A DNA stretch of 64,000 nucleotides from Doryteuthis pealeii (taxonomy: Eukaryota > Mollusca > Cephalopoda > Myopsida > Loliginidae): NCBI GenBank assembly GCA_023376005.1, contig CM042150.1:75245657-75309656 (forward strand). The letters are read 5' to 3'. Shown piece after piece: positions 10,876 to 21,734 of this stretch (positions within the stretch are counted from its first letter, which is position 1; each line of letters starts with the position of its first letter). A model generated the notes under the pieces. The model was not told where the DNA came from. It worked only from the letters and a program-made list of their open reading frames with translations, and made no database searches. The position numbers and the translations under genes were made by a program.

Positions 10876-11300
10876 TAGCTAAAGTACCCAGTCCATGACT
10901 GGACTAAAAAAATTAGGAACACCAGAGAGTGTTTTCAAACATATTTACATCCAAGGGTAAATAGTTATGGAAATTTTCGTGAAAATCAGACCATTAATTG
11001 ATTTTTCATAGTATTTTTTAAAAAATCTCTTGTCGTAACTTGTTTTTGGCTATGTTAAATTTTAGTTGATTTAACGGTGCAAATATGAAAACTTTTTTTT
11101 TCAGTAATAATTTTCATTATTTCCGTAAGCTTAATTTTTTTTTTAAATCATCAGAAGTTAATTTAATGTTTCTTCTTTCGAATGGAAAAAGTATTTTCAA
11201 GATAATATTAATTTTTATGAAAGTTTCATTGTGTTAAATATAGGGGTGGGGGCAATTTCACAGGGAAAATTAGTGGTACCTAAATAAGCCCTTTTATCTT
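10875..11300 (-). mobile_element. Helitron-like element of a second family, 3' end
   Basis: On the minus strand the sequence ends with the hairpin CCAGTC-ATG-GACTGG (10888-10902), nine bases, and CTAG at 10875-10878. T and a TA repeat lie outside. The hairpin stem differs from that of copies 1-4, so this is another family. The 5' end was not found; the outer limit given is arbitrary. Confidence 0.6.
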
Positions 11301-11814
11301 AACGGTTTTTAGAAAAAAAAATGGAAGTGGTGACTTAATTTTAATTAATTTAATTTATTTATTATTAGAATTATATTTTCAAGTTACATACATTAGAATC
11401 ATGTTTATTTTATGTTTGTTTAATGTTTAGTGTTTAACCACTAAATTTCATATAAGTTATTCAACTACCTCGTATTTTTACTTTTAAAATTTTATTATCG
11501 TTTTATACATTTACTTGTTATTGTAATTTTAAAAACAATTATATAAAAAGATGTTTGTTTATTATTAAAACATTGTAACAATTGCAGTAGATTGTATATC
11601 ACATTTAAATGTTAAGCTAGGTATACCAAAAAAATCGTTTGTTACGAATTAAAATTAATTAAATCTATTATTTAAGGTCAAACATTTGTCTAAATTGATA
11701 AGTAGTAACATAATGACCATCATTAAAAAAAGGAAAATATCATTACATATGCAGTTTATTTTTAATACATTTAAAAAGGATTTGTCAACCATTTAATATT
11801 CAGAACAACCTATG

Positions 11815-12255
11815 ATGAAGACACCTAAAATCAACCAAATCATTCACAAGCTTCACAGTTAAAAAGACTCATAAAATTTACAACAAATCAAATTGCAGAA
11901 GTAAAAATGTAATTTATTTACTGGACTGCATCCACTGTTAAAAACAATATGCTGGAAAGTCAGAATGGCCATTTTATTTTAGACTAAACAATTATAGACA
12001 CTGAATCAAATCTATGGATCACAGAAAATTAATGCCCACTTCCACTCAAACAGTCAGGATTTTAACAAAAATTCTAAATTCACCATCATAGAAAGAATTG
12101 AAAAGGTCATCAACATAAAATCAGTTACTGAAAGGTAGGAAGATAACTGGTAAACAATTTAAAAACCTATAATCCATTTGGACTTAATAGGAAACTCAAT
12201 TACCTGACCTGGAAATAGAATGTTGGTGTCACAAATACCTATATAAACAAATACA
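11815..12255 (+). mobile_element. GIY-YIG domain fragment of a Penelope-like retroelement
   Basis: The frame reads KNVIYLLDCIHC, stop, KQYAGKSEWPFYFRLNNYRH. After a shift, NAHFHSNSQDFNKNSKFTII and ERIEKVINIKSVTER follow, then an EDNW..KLKTYNPFGLN-like block in fragments. The YLLDC..C..QYAGKSE.....RLNNHR and TER..EDFWI..L.T..P.GLN signatures are those of GIY-YIG nucleases in retroelements of invertebrates. Confidence 0.6.
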
Positions 12256-12588
12256 GACACTTCTCACTCACATCTGATTGGATAGAAACCTTTTCAAAAC
12301 CTAATAAACAAAAACTCATTAACCAGGTGCCTTCACCATAGATACAAATGTAAATATATAAAAATAATTGAAGATAATTTAATCAGAAGATGGTTTTCAC
12401 TCAACAAATAGATATGCCATTTCACAAATATATTTTTTGTCACTTCTCTTGTGGCATATCAACAACTTTGAAAACTTTTAAAAAACTTTCTAAAGACATT
12501 TTTTTCCGAAAAACATTTTCTCCTGGGGATCAATCAAAGCATAAGTAGCATGAAAGAAATATTCTTGTCTTATCACTTTTGTTCATCT

Positions 12589-12590
<2 letters not shown>

Positions 12591-12633
<43 letters not shown>

Positions 12634-12705
12634 AGAGTCCATTTATGCTTTTTGTGCGTATATCTGATGATTCTATTTGTGTGTGTATATATATATATAT
12701 ATATT
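12591..12705. repeat. Two TA microsatellites
   Basis: TA runs at 12591-12627 and 12678-12703, with a TG stretch before the second. Confidence 0.95.
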
Positions 12706-13079
12706 TTTGGGTTATTTAGAAGCATGAAAGAAATGAGGGAAATAAATGAAGAACTGGGTTGAATATCATATTCTAAATTCCATTTATTTACCAATATTTT
12801 GAGGAGCTATGTCCCTCTATTTCAAAGGTTGGTGTTAGACTGACAGTTGTTTCCTGTCTCTGGTCCTTTTGAGGTCATGTGGTGCTTTTGTCTAGCCCTG
12901 TCTTTGATGTTATTTCCTCTTCTTTGCCCCCTTTTTTCTGTTGATTCCATGGATGGGTTGGAAGTGGCTGGTGTGGAGTGGGGAGTGAAGGTCTGTGGGT
13001 TGGTAATGGACTGATTTATGTGTGTTAAAGTATTTGTAAGCTGTCATAGCTCACCCAGATAGAATTCTCGTAGGAGTTG

Positions 13080-13275
13080 TTCCCCTTACACCCTAATACT
13101 TCTCTCACCCCCAGTCACCTCCCTTTCCGTGGCCTCCCGGGAGAATGATTTGCTGTAACACCGGCTAACCAACATTCCCTGCAAGTAGCGGGTTTTTTAA
13201 TTATTTTCAAACCAGCTCGCCCCATCGAATAGACATGACTCGCTTCGTTCCTCGTGTTCGTCTCTCAGGGAACAG
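13080..13275 (+). promoter_or_regulatory. CpG- and C-rich block with a possible short spliced exon
   Basis: The stretch has many CpGs and C-runs (CCGTGGCCTCCCGGGAG, AACACCGGCTAACC) in AT-rich surroundings. ATGACTCGCTTCGTTCCTCG begins at 13232 and would encode MTRFVPRVRLSGN, up to a consensus donor CAG|GTAAGA at 13275. No continuation is recognisable. It could be a first exon, a retroelement leader or chance. Confidence 0.3.
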
Positions 13276-14221
13276 GTAAGAAGATAAACTTTCTCTTGGT
13301 CGACTTTCCCTTATCACATTTACTTTACTGGCCTTTCTAGTTACCTTTTAGTTCTAGCCGTGTTCCTTTTTTATTCAGTTATCACACTTAAATACTTTGT
13401 GTACATTATTCAATTTGTGATACCGTTTCCCCTTTTTGCTCCAAGTAAGGACTCTGCCCTATCCTGTCTGTATATTTCTTAATTCCTTACCCTGTTTGAT
13501 AGTACAATTGTATGTGTTTGCTATCTTTTTTACTGCTATCATTTTAGCCCATTCCTCAAAACCTTTCCCGTAACTGTCCACTTACTTTAGTCCCATTCGT
13601 CCTCACATTCCCAGGTTGTTTGCCACTGCCTTTTCTTTTATACTGCCTTGTATTTGTGGAACTGCTACCCTTTCTTTGCCCTGACTTGTTAATTATTCCT
13701 TCCATTGTTTCTCTTTATCTGCCTTCCCTGTCCATGTTTCCTATCTTTATTGTATCTGTTGAACCCCCGTATTTTGTTGCATTGTGACTGTAAATTTGTT
13801 ATTTTCATGTTTCAGTTTCTTACGCTTTTTTGTGAGTGGAATAAATACCAAATTTCCCTACCAACGGTTTTTGTTATTCTTTGCTTAAAAGAGTTAAACT
13901 ACATGTGATGAAAAGCATCCAGTACATCTTGGACAGAATACTGACCGTCCATTAGGAGGCACAATATAAGCATTTAAATTTCCTAGATCTGAGTTTAAAC
14001 CTGGTGTGTGTGTAAGGACATGTACTATTCATTTTGTTTCTTTTGGTTTGCACTTCTGAGTTTATGGAAAGTTGTGATCTATTAGGATGCATTTCAGGTG
14101 GTCTAATGGGTGTTATGGCTTGTTTAAGTGCTTTGTTAAAGGTGCATATTGACATCATTATATATATAAAATAAATAGATTCATCAGATGAGTATGTGTG
14201 TGTGTGTTTATGTGTGTTTAT

Positions 14222-14580
14222 TTTTTTAAATTATTGAAACAAGACAAGGAAACAGCACTTGACGCCACAACACCAAACAGTGAAAACACAACAAACCCAA
14301 TGTATGAGGAAACAGAACTCCTAACGGTGAGACTCCACAGAAAAACTGACAAAATCACGAGATACAAGTCACACCTACAGCAAACAAGCATAAAGAAGAA
14401 ACTTATTCCAACCAACTTCAATATAAAAATGGGATCCTTTAATTGGTAAGCATAATGAAGACTTTCGATCAATCTGGTATGAAAATAATTGAGCAGTTCT
14501 CTCTGGGTCTCATGAAGGACTTCACAAAATTCTATGAAAGAAATGTCCGAATCTTATCCAGGAGTCACTTAAGAGAATAA
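14222..14580 (+). mobile_element. Penelope-like ORF N-terminal fragment
   Basis: One frame reads LHRKTDKITRYKSHLQQTSI then KKKLIPTNFNIKMGSFN. The next frame reads MKIIEQFSLGLMKDFTKFYE and RNVRILSRSHLRE. Basic K.R..SHL.FL..C....IPKGF.I followed by an SLGLM..F..FY helix resembles the region before the reverse transcriptase in such elements. Assignment is tentative, and no reverse transcriptase core is present. Confidence 0.4.
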
Positions 14581-14829
14581 AAAATATGAATACTGAAAAT
14601 ATAAATATTTATATGAATACAGATGAATACAATGAAAGCACAACACCAATAGACAAACACCAAATGGAAAAAAACAAAGTGTTCCATCGTATAAAAACTA
14701 CAAAACAGAAAACTAGGGTAGAAGTCCACCCCAAAAATAAAACAATGCAAAACCTTCAAAATGAAGATAAACAACCCCACCTAAAATGTCAGGTAAAAGA
14801 AGCAAGAAATAAAGTTACTCAAACCAAAT

Positions 14830-14901
<72 letters not shown>
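14830..14901. repeat. CA then TA compound microsatellite
   Basis: CA units to about 14857, then TA units to 14901. Confidence 0.95.
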
Positions 14902-14904
<3 letters not shown>

Positions 14905-15123
14905 TGCTGATGAGACCTAATATAATGTTTGAAACCCTCTACAATGTGCTTTCGACCACAGAGCTCAAAATCAAAAGAACTTCTTTTTTCATTCGCCTTT
15001 GTTCTTATCTATCAGGGACTTGAGTCAATGAACATGATTTACCAGTTATTGAGTGGACACAAGCATTTGTTCCTTGTTAATGAATATCCCAAAAGATTAA
15101 TAAAAGAAAGTTAATCTAATTAA

Positions 15124-15125
<2 letters not shown>

Positions 15126-15168
<43 letters not shown>
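15126..15168. repeat. GA microsatellite
   Basis: Uninterrupted GA run of about 21 units. Confidence 0.95.
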
Positions 15169-15171
<3 letters not shown>

Positions 15172-15269
15172 TGGGAATCGTTCTTAATGCAAATATAAAT
15201 CGAAGTAAAAATACCTTTAACTATGGCACTTTTCTTTCTTTTTACTAATTTTTGTCTTTTTTTTTCGCT

Positions 15270-15314
15270 AAGGGAAATAACTGTCAACTTTATATAGATA
15301 AGTTATTTCCCCTT
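15270..15314. repeat. Inverted AAGGGAAATAACT motif
   Basis: AAGGGAAATAACT (15270-15282) and its complement AGTTATTTCCCCTT (15301-15314) face each other over 18 bases. Related AGGGAGATAACTC occurs near 36890 and AATTATCTCCCCCTGG near 17899. Confidence 0.7.
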
Positions 15315-15887
15315 GGAACATTTATTTATTATCTGCAGACATGTAATATAAGATATACATTGATACTTTTACTGGCGAGTTTTACGAGTTACGTGCAATA
15401 TTTCAGTCAATTTTTTGCTTTGTGTTGAGAGCTAAAGTTACCAAGTTTAAAAACATTAAAGTTTCAAAATTCATTACGCCCCAAAAAATATCATTTATTA
15501 AAAATAAACATTACATTAAAAAAATATATATATTACAGCGCATAATTCATTAAATTCTATTTTATTATGTTTTTATACAATGCAGTGCTAATTTTTCTTA
15601 TTAAAAAAAAAAGCGTAAAAAAAGTTAGGGTGTTTTAGGCGGGGGCTGGAACGGATTTAATAGATTTAAAAAAATTTCAATGAGGAAATTGATGTACTTG
15701 TAAAAACTGCAAAATTAGGAAATGCTTTTCTCTTCTAATGATTTTGGCCTGATTTTTAAATATTTTCTTGCCTGATTGTAACATTGTTGGTCTCAGGAAA
15801 AGGTTGTCACCTGACCCCAGTGATGAAAGAAATAGACAAACACACATTAACCATTTGGGTCTCATGTTTATTAATTGAATGTGTTAA

Positions 15888-16528
15888 TCTTATTATAATG
15901 GAGATTGTGTGTTTTTCTGTCTGTAACCGAAACTATATTACTACTCAAGTCACAATTCCCTTAATTATTTACGTCAAATTCTCCATGATTTCATTCTTTT
16001 AAACCTTCAGTTATTAATAAAAATTGTTTTACATTATTAATACTGTTGACCATATCTACGTACTAATAACATGAAATTGTATTTATAGATACAACAAATT
16101 AGCGGTTTACAGTTTGAACGAGAAGCCTAATTTGCATATTGATATTTAAAATTTTATTTTAATAAATATGTGCTTGGTATTATTGATTTCTAATTGTTTG
16201 GTTTTATCTTAAGAAATATAAACAAAAATCTCATGGATAAATCTTAAAAGAAATTAATTTACAAGAAGAAATAACTGTAATATTATCCTTTACTTCCTAT
16301 TTTAACTAAATAGTTAAATTAGGAAAATTTACCAATGAAAGAGGGGAGTAATGGAAAATGATGGAATAGTTAGTTTCAAAGTTGTTCTATTTTTCGATTA
16401 TACCCCCTCTGTTGCAGATCTTTTTATCTGCATTCTTAGTCAGTTTCATTAGCCTTTCTAATTTAATATGATATTTTATTATATCAAAACTTAAATACTT
16501 GCACCCGGAGGGTGCATATATTTGCTAG
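15888..16528 (+). mobile_element. Non-autonomous Helitron-like element, copy 2
   Basis: This copy is 641 bases, from TCTTATTATAATGGAGATTG at 15888 to CTAG at 16525-16528. The hairpin GCACCC-GGA-GGGTGC is at 16501-16515, nine bases before CTAG. It is inserted between A (15887) and T (16529). It aligns along its length to 9550-10165 with scattered substitutions and indels. Confidence 0.87.
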
Positions 16529-16692
16529 TAATTAATAATAAAGTAGTAGGTTATCTATAAAATTGGAATTTTCTTTTAAAGATGTCTTTTCAAAGAAAAA
16601 AAACAAACTTTTACTTCTTGATGATTTCCTTTTATTAACATAACTCAATCATCAGAATTAAGACAACAAGGACATATTTTTCGGTGTACTAG

Positions 16693-16915
16693 GTGAATGC
16701 CACATTCAAAAATGGTGAATTCACTACTGAAAAAAGCAAGGATAAACTCATAAGTGGCATTCTCCTGTGGACACCTAAACAGGGACACACCATTGTAAAC
16801 CGACCAGCAAAAACCTATATCAATCAGCTCTGTCCAGAGGAACTCCCAAGGGCAATGACTGATAGGAACGGTTGGTGAGAGAGAGTCATAGAATCTGTGC
16901 TGTCAGCATGATCTG
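16693..16915 (+). mobile_element. RTE-like LINE C-terminal fragment
   Basis: The frame reads KDKLISGILLWTPKQGHTIV, RPAKTYINQLC and PEELPRAMTDRNGW, then a stop and ERVIESVLSA. This LISD.LLWTP.HG....RPA.TYI.QLC....LP.AM.DR.GWRERV wording is the usual C-terminal end of a LINE widespread in molluscs and arthropods, probably of the RTE clade. Further pieces are at 24990, 34000, 40770 and 61010. Confidence 0.75.
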
Positions 16916-16984
16916 ATGGTGATGATATTAGATAATGGGAAAATGAAGAAAATAAGTATCGGCATTGCAGTTTTAGAGGACTAT

Positions 16985-17335
16985 ATAATTCTTGTGCCCC
17001 TGAAGTTACAGTGCCTCCTGTGACTATGAAGTCCAATGTTCGAAAAACAGCCCCGACCACAGATGTCGCATGTAAAGGCTGCCCCTGCAGATGTTGATGT
17101 GCTGGTGCTTTGTTGCTGTTGCTTTCTACTGGACCTCTTGGCTTCATGGTGTTGCGTCAGGGGACTTCAGACATGAACAGTCCACTACAGAGAGCCTGCT
17201 GCCACTGAGGGCGGTCCTGTGCCAAATTTTCCAGGCTGGAAGGGGTGATGCCAAAGCACCTGAGATCATTCGTGCAGACATACTTAAAACACAGCTGGAA
17301 GTGACCAATCTGTTAAAGATAAGTGACACTCCATC
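16985..17335 (-). mobile_element. LINE C-terminal fragment with C2H2-like zinc finger
   Basis: On the minus strand the sequence reads LRCFGITPSSLENLAQDRPQ and WQQALCSGLFMSEVP. After a frameshift it continues FTCDICGRGCFSNIGLHSH and RRHC. The W..LA.DR..WR and C..CGR.C.S.IGL.SH.R.H motifs form the end of a LINE polyprotein family common in cephalopod and fish genomes. It faces the RTE fragment at 16693-16915 tail to tail. Confidence 0.75.
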
Positions 17336-17975
17336 AAATACACATCCTGTGTTTGTTTCTTGGAGAGAAGTTTTATATATAAATTTACTGAATATTATTT
17401 AACTGAAACTGATGGTCTTTATAATAATTATTTTCTTATAGTATTATGATATATATAATATAATCTGATTGTAATTTATTTTCAGAAAAGAGATGAAGTC
17501 ATGTGAAAGTCTGGGGTTGCTAATGCTAAAATATCACTTGTTATTTACAGATGTGAATGAAAACAGCCTGGAAAGTTGTGTTAATATATTCTTTCAATTT
17601 CATAACACTTCGCATCATTTTTTTTATTTCTTCATGTTCCTAATCATAAAGTATTATTTCCCAATTGCTTCTTGTTATATCAGTAATTGCTTACTGATAA
17701 GAACGAAATAAAGGGTTATGTCCCTTGTTTCGTAGCTGTGACTGTTGTAAACCTATCAACACGTGTTCTGGTCTTGTCTCCTCTTAGCTCGTAATTAGCA
17801 TTGTCCTGTTACTAACCTAACCTTCGGTAGAAGTACGCTCGTGCATGAAACACTTCTTTTTAAAGTAAATGGAATAGTATCAGAAAAATTATAGTTCAAT
17901 TATCTCCCCCTGGCACCAGAGGGTGAATCACCAATATACAATATTGGCGCCAAAATTAAATTCCTTGATGAAAGT

Positions 17976-18114
17976 CACTTATCGTATTGGGCAGTCAACC
18001 AGTGAATCGCATTTATCAAGCACTCCCTTCACCTTCACCCTCAGCACTTATTGTGTTGGGCAGTCAACCAGTGAGTGGTATGTTCCAGCGCTCCCTTTAC
18101 CTTCTTCAGCCTCA
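17976..18114 (+). repeat. Two tandem copies of a 69-70-base unit
   Basis: Units 17976-18044 and 18045-18114 both start CACTTAT.GT.TTGGGCAGT and share CAACCAGTGA and a CTCCCTT.ACCTTC block. Confidence 0.8.
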
Positions 18115-18507
18115 GCAAGATAAGTCTGGTAGTAAATGCCATCAAGTTTGCAACCTTTTTGAATGTTTTTTTATTTTCAATTGTTGTTCTCGTCTTCTTT
18201 CATCCAAATTTACTTGCTTACAGGGAATTATAAGAGTCCCGCAAATTCCTCTTAAAAGATCTATTTTTATCTTTAAACTTTGCTTTTGTGAACTGGGTAA
18301 TGAAATTTTCAAATTTACACATCTTCCAGGATTCCAGGTAGACTCAGTGCTGAGTAGATGATAGAATATTTTCTGCAACTTACTGAATACTTTTGTTAAT
18401 ATTTGTGTAACTTTACAAAGGATACAGGTAAATTTTGATTCATGTTGTTTTATTCATACATTATGTAAATGTAATTATGCAAATTTGCCCATTTTTGCAT
18501 AGAAAAT

Positions 18508-19200
18508 AGGTTCATTTTTAAATGTCATTATCCAAGGCGTAAAAGCAAAGGGAATTATGACTTTTTTTATACTCTTACAACAAAAATGACTATTTTTTAT
18601 ACAATGACTATTTTTTTAACTCTTACAATGAAAATTACTATTTTTTATACACTTACAACATAAGTAATTAAAAAATAACACATATTGAGAACAAAATTTG
18701 AGTATTATAGTGTAATTAATTCACTCTACAACTTGCACATAGAATAAATGCCAAAATGGCTGCTCATACCATTGATAGTAACAACATGAGACCATTATCA
18801 TTATCAATATCAATAATTTCCATTTGAGAGACTTGTTAGACTACCAGGCCATTGTCAGTGAGTTCCATTCTCACTGGGAGTTCCTATACTTTTAGCCTTG
18901 TGCCAAAATAAGCTAAGCTTTAGTAAATGCTAGCAATATTTCTGTTTATGATTCTCATTATCAATGTGACCATCATCTTTTTATTGAATTTGGAAAGAAA
19001 CTCTTCCTTAGCACATGGACTACCACTAGGTTAATTTCTAAATGTCATTATCCAGGGTTCAAAAGAAAAGTTTGAAGGGAATAATGGCCATTTTTTAAAA
19101 TACTTTTACAATGTAAGCACTTAAAAAATTGCACATAGTATCCAAGAGTAAATTTTGCCTAACAGTGTAATTTTATTGTACTATTTTTCATTTTATATAA
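18508..19200 (+). repeat. Diverged tandem duplication with period of about 520 bases
   Basis: AAATGTCATTATCCAAGGCG (18519) and AAATGTCATTATCCAGGGTT (19039) start parallel segments. Each continues with AAAAG, GGGAAT.ATG and TACTCTTACAA-like or TACTTTTACAA wording, then a TAGTGTAATT or CAGTGTAATT block. Confidence 0.65.
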
Positions 19201-19209
19201 CCAGTATTT

Positions 19210-20020
19210 ATTGACATTGGTCTTTACTGTACAATTACAGCAGTATGTGATGGTTTTAAGAATTTAGCTTTTTATTTGGATTGCAGTTGCACCACTGCAA
19301 CCAATTCTCCATATAAACCAGTTTTTCACTTTATTATAGAAAACCAGCAACAGCAGCACAACACGCAAGCCAAGACACAAGGCCTGAAATTTTATTTTGG
19401 AAGGATAAGGTACAAAAGTGGCCACATGCAATTTCATGTTCTACCCTAGCGAGTTAATAAAAATAGTCGTCTGTCACTTTCTGTAGTCTGCTTCTACCAA
19501 AATATTTCAGGCACTCTATGGTGGTTACCCTACTTAAAATCCCCACATATGAGAAAAAAAAAAATAGCAAATTTATTTACAAAATAAAATCTGAGAGATA
19601 AGGATGAGAGTGGATGGGAGAAAAAACACAAAAATCTCCTCCACCCCAATAGGAAACAAAACAAAATTTGAGCCATTTAGCTTTCTCCATTTCCCTCTGA
19701 TATAGAGACCACTGACTGTTTTCTAGTTTTCTGAGGACTAAAAGCAAGATGATCAGTTCCTCTAAGTGAGGAGTGGTTGTCCTTAATATAGGGTCTGGGT
19801 TAAAAAAATGGAATAGTTATAGGGGAGGACTTTTAATAATATAATACATCAGTAAAAATACACAAAACTTATAAACATGTTAATTTTATTGTAATAATCT
19901 TTGTGCCATTTATTAAAAAAATGATTAGAGAAAATTCTAGTAAAAAAATTGAACTAGAAGTTGTTTCTTTAAAATGGAATGTAATAAATTTATTTTAATC
20001 TACTTTGGCCATGTTTCTGT
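19210..20020. other. Unassigned sequence
   Basis: No coding signature seen. Some moderately GC-rich patches (19300-19400), but no domain or tRNA-like box. Confidence 0.55.
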
Positions 20021-20021
20021 C

Positions 20022-20247
20022 TTAACCCTTTATCTACCAGAGCACCCCAAACTGCCCGATAATCAAAATGCTGTACACTCTGAAAACGCTGAGATTGTCA
20101 GCTCTTAGAAAATTGTTTAGAGTTAAAAAAGAGAAATGAGTTAAATAAATACATTTCTATTTGCTAGTAAAGGATCAGTGATATGGTACTAGTTTATCAA
20201 CCATTTCACTATGCTATTGTGGATGGCAGTGGTAGATAAAGGGTTAT
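20022..20247. mobile_element. piggyBac-like miniature transposon
   Basis: The left end reads TTAA|CCCTTTATCTACCA (20022 onward). The right end is the reverse complement TGGTAGATAAAGGG|TTAT (to 20247). A 14-base perfect inverted repeat starting CCC next to TTAA is the signature of piggyBac-type MITEs; the right TTAA has become TTAT. The interior of about 190 bases has no coding content. Confidence 0.7.
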
Positions 20248-20262
20248 GGCAGGACATAGCAG

Positions 20263-20499
20263 GGACCATATGACCTTTAGGCACCCCTTCCGCAATCTCG
20301 ACCCTTGGGACACTTTTTCATTTCCACCATAAAAATCCGGTTGTTTGTCAGGGGTTAGGGTTAGAGGTTAGTTTTATAATTTAAAACAAAAAACTCTAAA
20401 AATGATCTGTATACAATGAACCGGATTTTGACGTGTAAATGGAAAAAATGACCCCACGAATCAAAATCGCAAAAGGGGTGCCTTAAGGTCATATGGTCC
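20263..20499. mobile_element. MITE copy 1 with long inverted ends and telomere-like core
   Basis: The element begins GGACCATATGACCTTTAGG and ends with the inverted form CCTTAAGGTCATATGGTCC. The arms, about 90 bases each, pair over much of the 237 bases. The core contains GGGGTTAGGGTTAGAGGTTAG. Copy 2 at 50009-50241 shows the same structure. Only the last four of eight flanking bases match here, so a target duplication is not convincing. Confidence 0.75.
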
Positions 20500-20567
20500 T
20501 TCGGCAGAAAAAAACAAAAATACAAACAACACAAGGCAACCCTGGAGCCCATGTATATATCGATAAG

Positions 20568-20667
20568 CACTTTGTTAGATTGTTCATGTGTGAGAACTGC
20601 CCTCAAAGGAAGATTTGAATATCTAGATTTTTAAAATTAACCAAAAATTGATTATTATATTTCAATA
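20568..20667 (+). repeat. Inverted duplicate of a coding-like segment, copy 1
   Basis: The plus strand reads LLDCSCVRTALKGRFEYLDF then a stop. The inverted partner at 21497-21594 reads LLDWSYMRIALRGRFEYLDF on the minus strand. Conservation of the reading frame between copies suggests an ancestral coding sequence that I cannot identify. Confidence 0.5.
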
Positions 20668-21428
20668 CATTTTTTGGTAGTTATTCATGAAAGATATTTT
20701 GTAAAAAACATTTGTAGAAATATTTTTTTTTAAAAGTCAATCAACCTCACAAGTGTAAATGAAATCTCTATGTTTTGGATGCTAAAAACATTTTAATTTC
20801 TATAAAGATAAATCCCCGGAAAATTAAATCAAACTTCAAATGCAGATAGAAAATCTGCCTTGAATTGAAAAATAAAAACAGCAACAAAACTAAAATGTTT
20901 TTTTAAAATTCTTTTTGATATTTTTACTAAAATATATTGTAGATTTTATTGGTTGTTAAAAGAAAAGAAAACATCACTCAAAAATTAATTTTTCACCTAA
21001 AATAAATATTTGTACCAATCTTAAATTGTGTATAGATAATTTTGGAAGGTCCCCATACTAATGATTAAAGAAACGTTAAATATCTCTTTAAATAATTCCA
21101 GTAAGTATTGGATGAGTAAATTTATGTTTATTTTTAAGTAATACTTATGTCCAAGTAGTAGGTTCAGCACAATTGTATACACAACTGTAAAACAGGAAAC
21201 ATCTTGTAATTTCACTGACATAACCTCAGCAACTGGCTATGACTGATATGGAGAGGTCAAAAGGTCAAACGTATAAACTCTTGAGGCAATACAAAGAGCC
21301 TTAAAGGAAGATTTGATAACTGGTAGTTAGGGCTAAGATGCTGTTGAATCATATATTTTGGGGCTCAGCAAATCCTCACTATTGAGGGGTGGGGGTGGGG
21401 AGACAATTTATAAAGTATGACAATTCTT

Positions 21429-21734
21429 TCATCTATTGACTAAGAAAACCATTCCACATATTCCTTCTAACTGGTTTGAAGTAACATCTAAAATAAAATA
21501 ATAATTATTTAATTTTTGGTTTATTTTAAAAAAATCGAGATATTCAAATCTTCCTCTGAGGGCAATTCTCATATATGACCAATCTAACAAAGTGTTGTTT
21601 TTTTTTGTAGTGTGTTTGAATGATCTTTTGTCAAAGTAATCAAGTGACAATCTCTTCATTTCCTCAACATTCAAAACCCCCTCCACTATATAACAATAAA
21701 AGTTATAGAAAATTCTGGCAGGGGTTATTTGCAT
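21429..21734 (-). other. 101-codon ORF of unknown family with an inverted relative nearby
   Basis: The ORF starts MQITPARIFYNFYCYIVEG and includes VEEMKRLSLDYFDKRSFKH and LLDWSYMRIALRGRFEYLDF. It has no recognised domain. The middle third recurs at 20568-20667 in inverted orientation. It may be a piece of an unclassified transposon protein. Confidence 0.3.

Noticed and set aside
7640..12700. Clustered repeats considered as a CRISPR-like array
   Set aside because: The repeats are TA microsatellites of varying length with unrelated interiors and no regular repeat-spacer period; the window is eukaryotic.
14586..15023. 145-codon ORF, the longest in the window
   Set aside because: Its second half is translated from CA and TA microsatellites (His-Thr and Ile-Tyr runs), and the first half is Asn/Lys-rich without a recognisable domain.
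17960..17975. Primer-binding site of an LTR retrotransposon suggested by TTGGCGCCAAAATT at about 17944
   Set aside because: No matching LTR pair, polypurine tract or gag/pol sequence lies within several kilobases; the motif is a short palindrome that may be chance.
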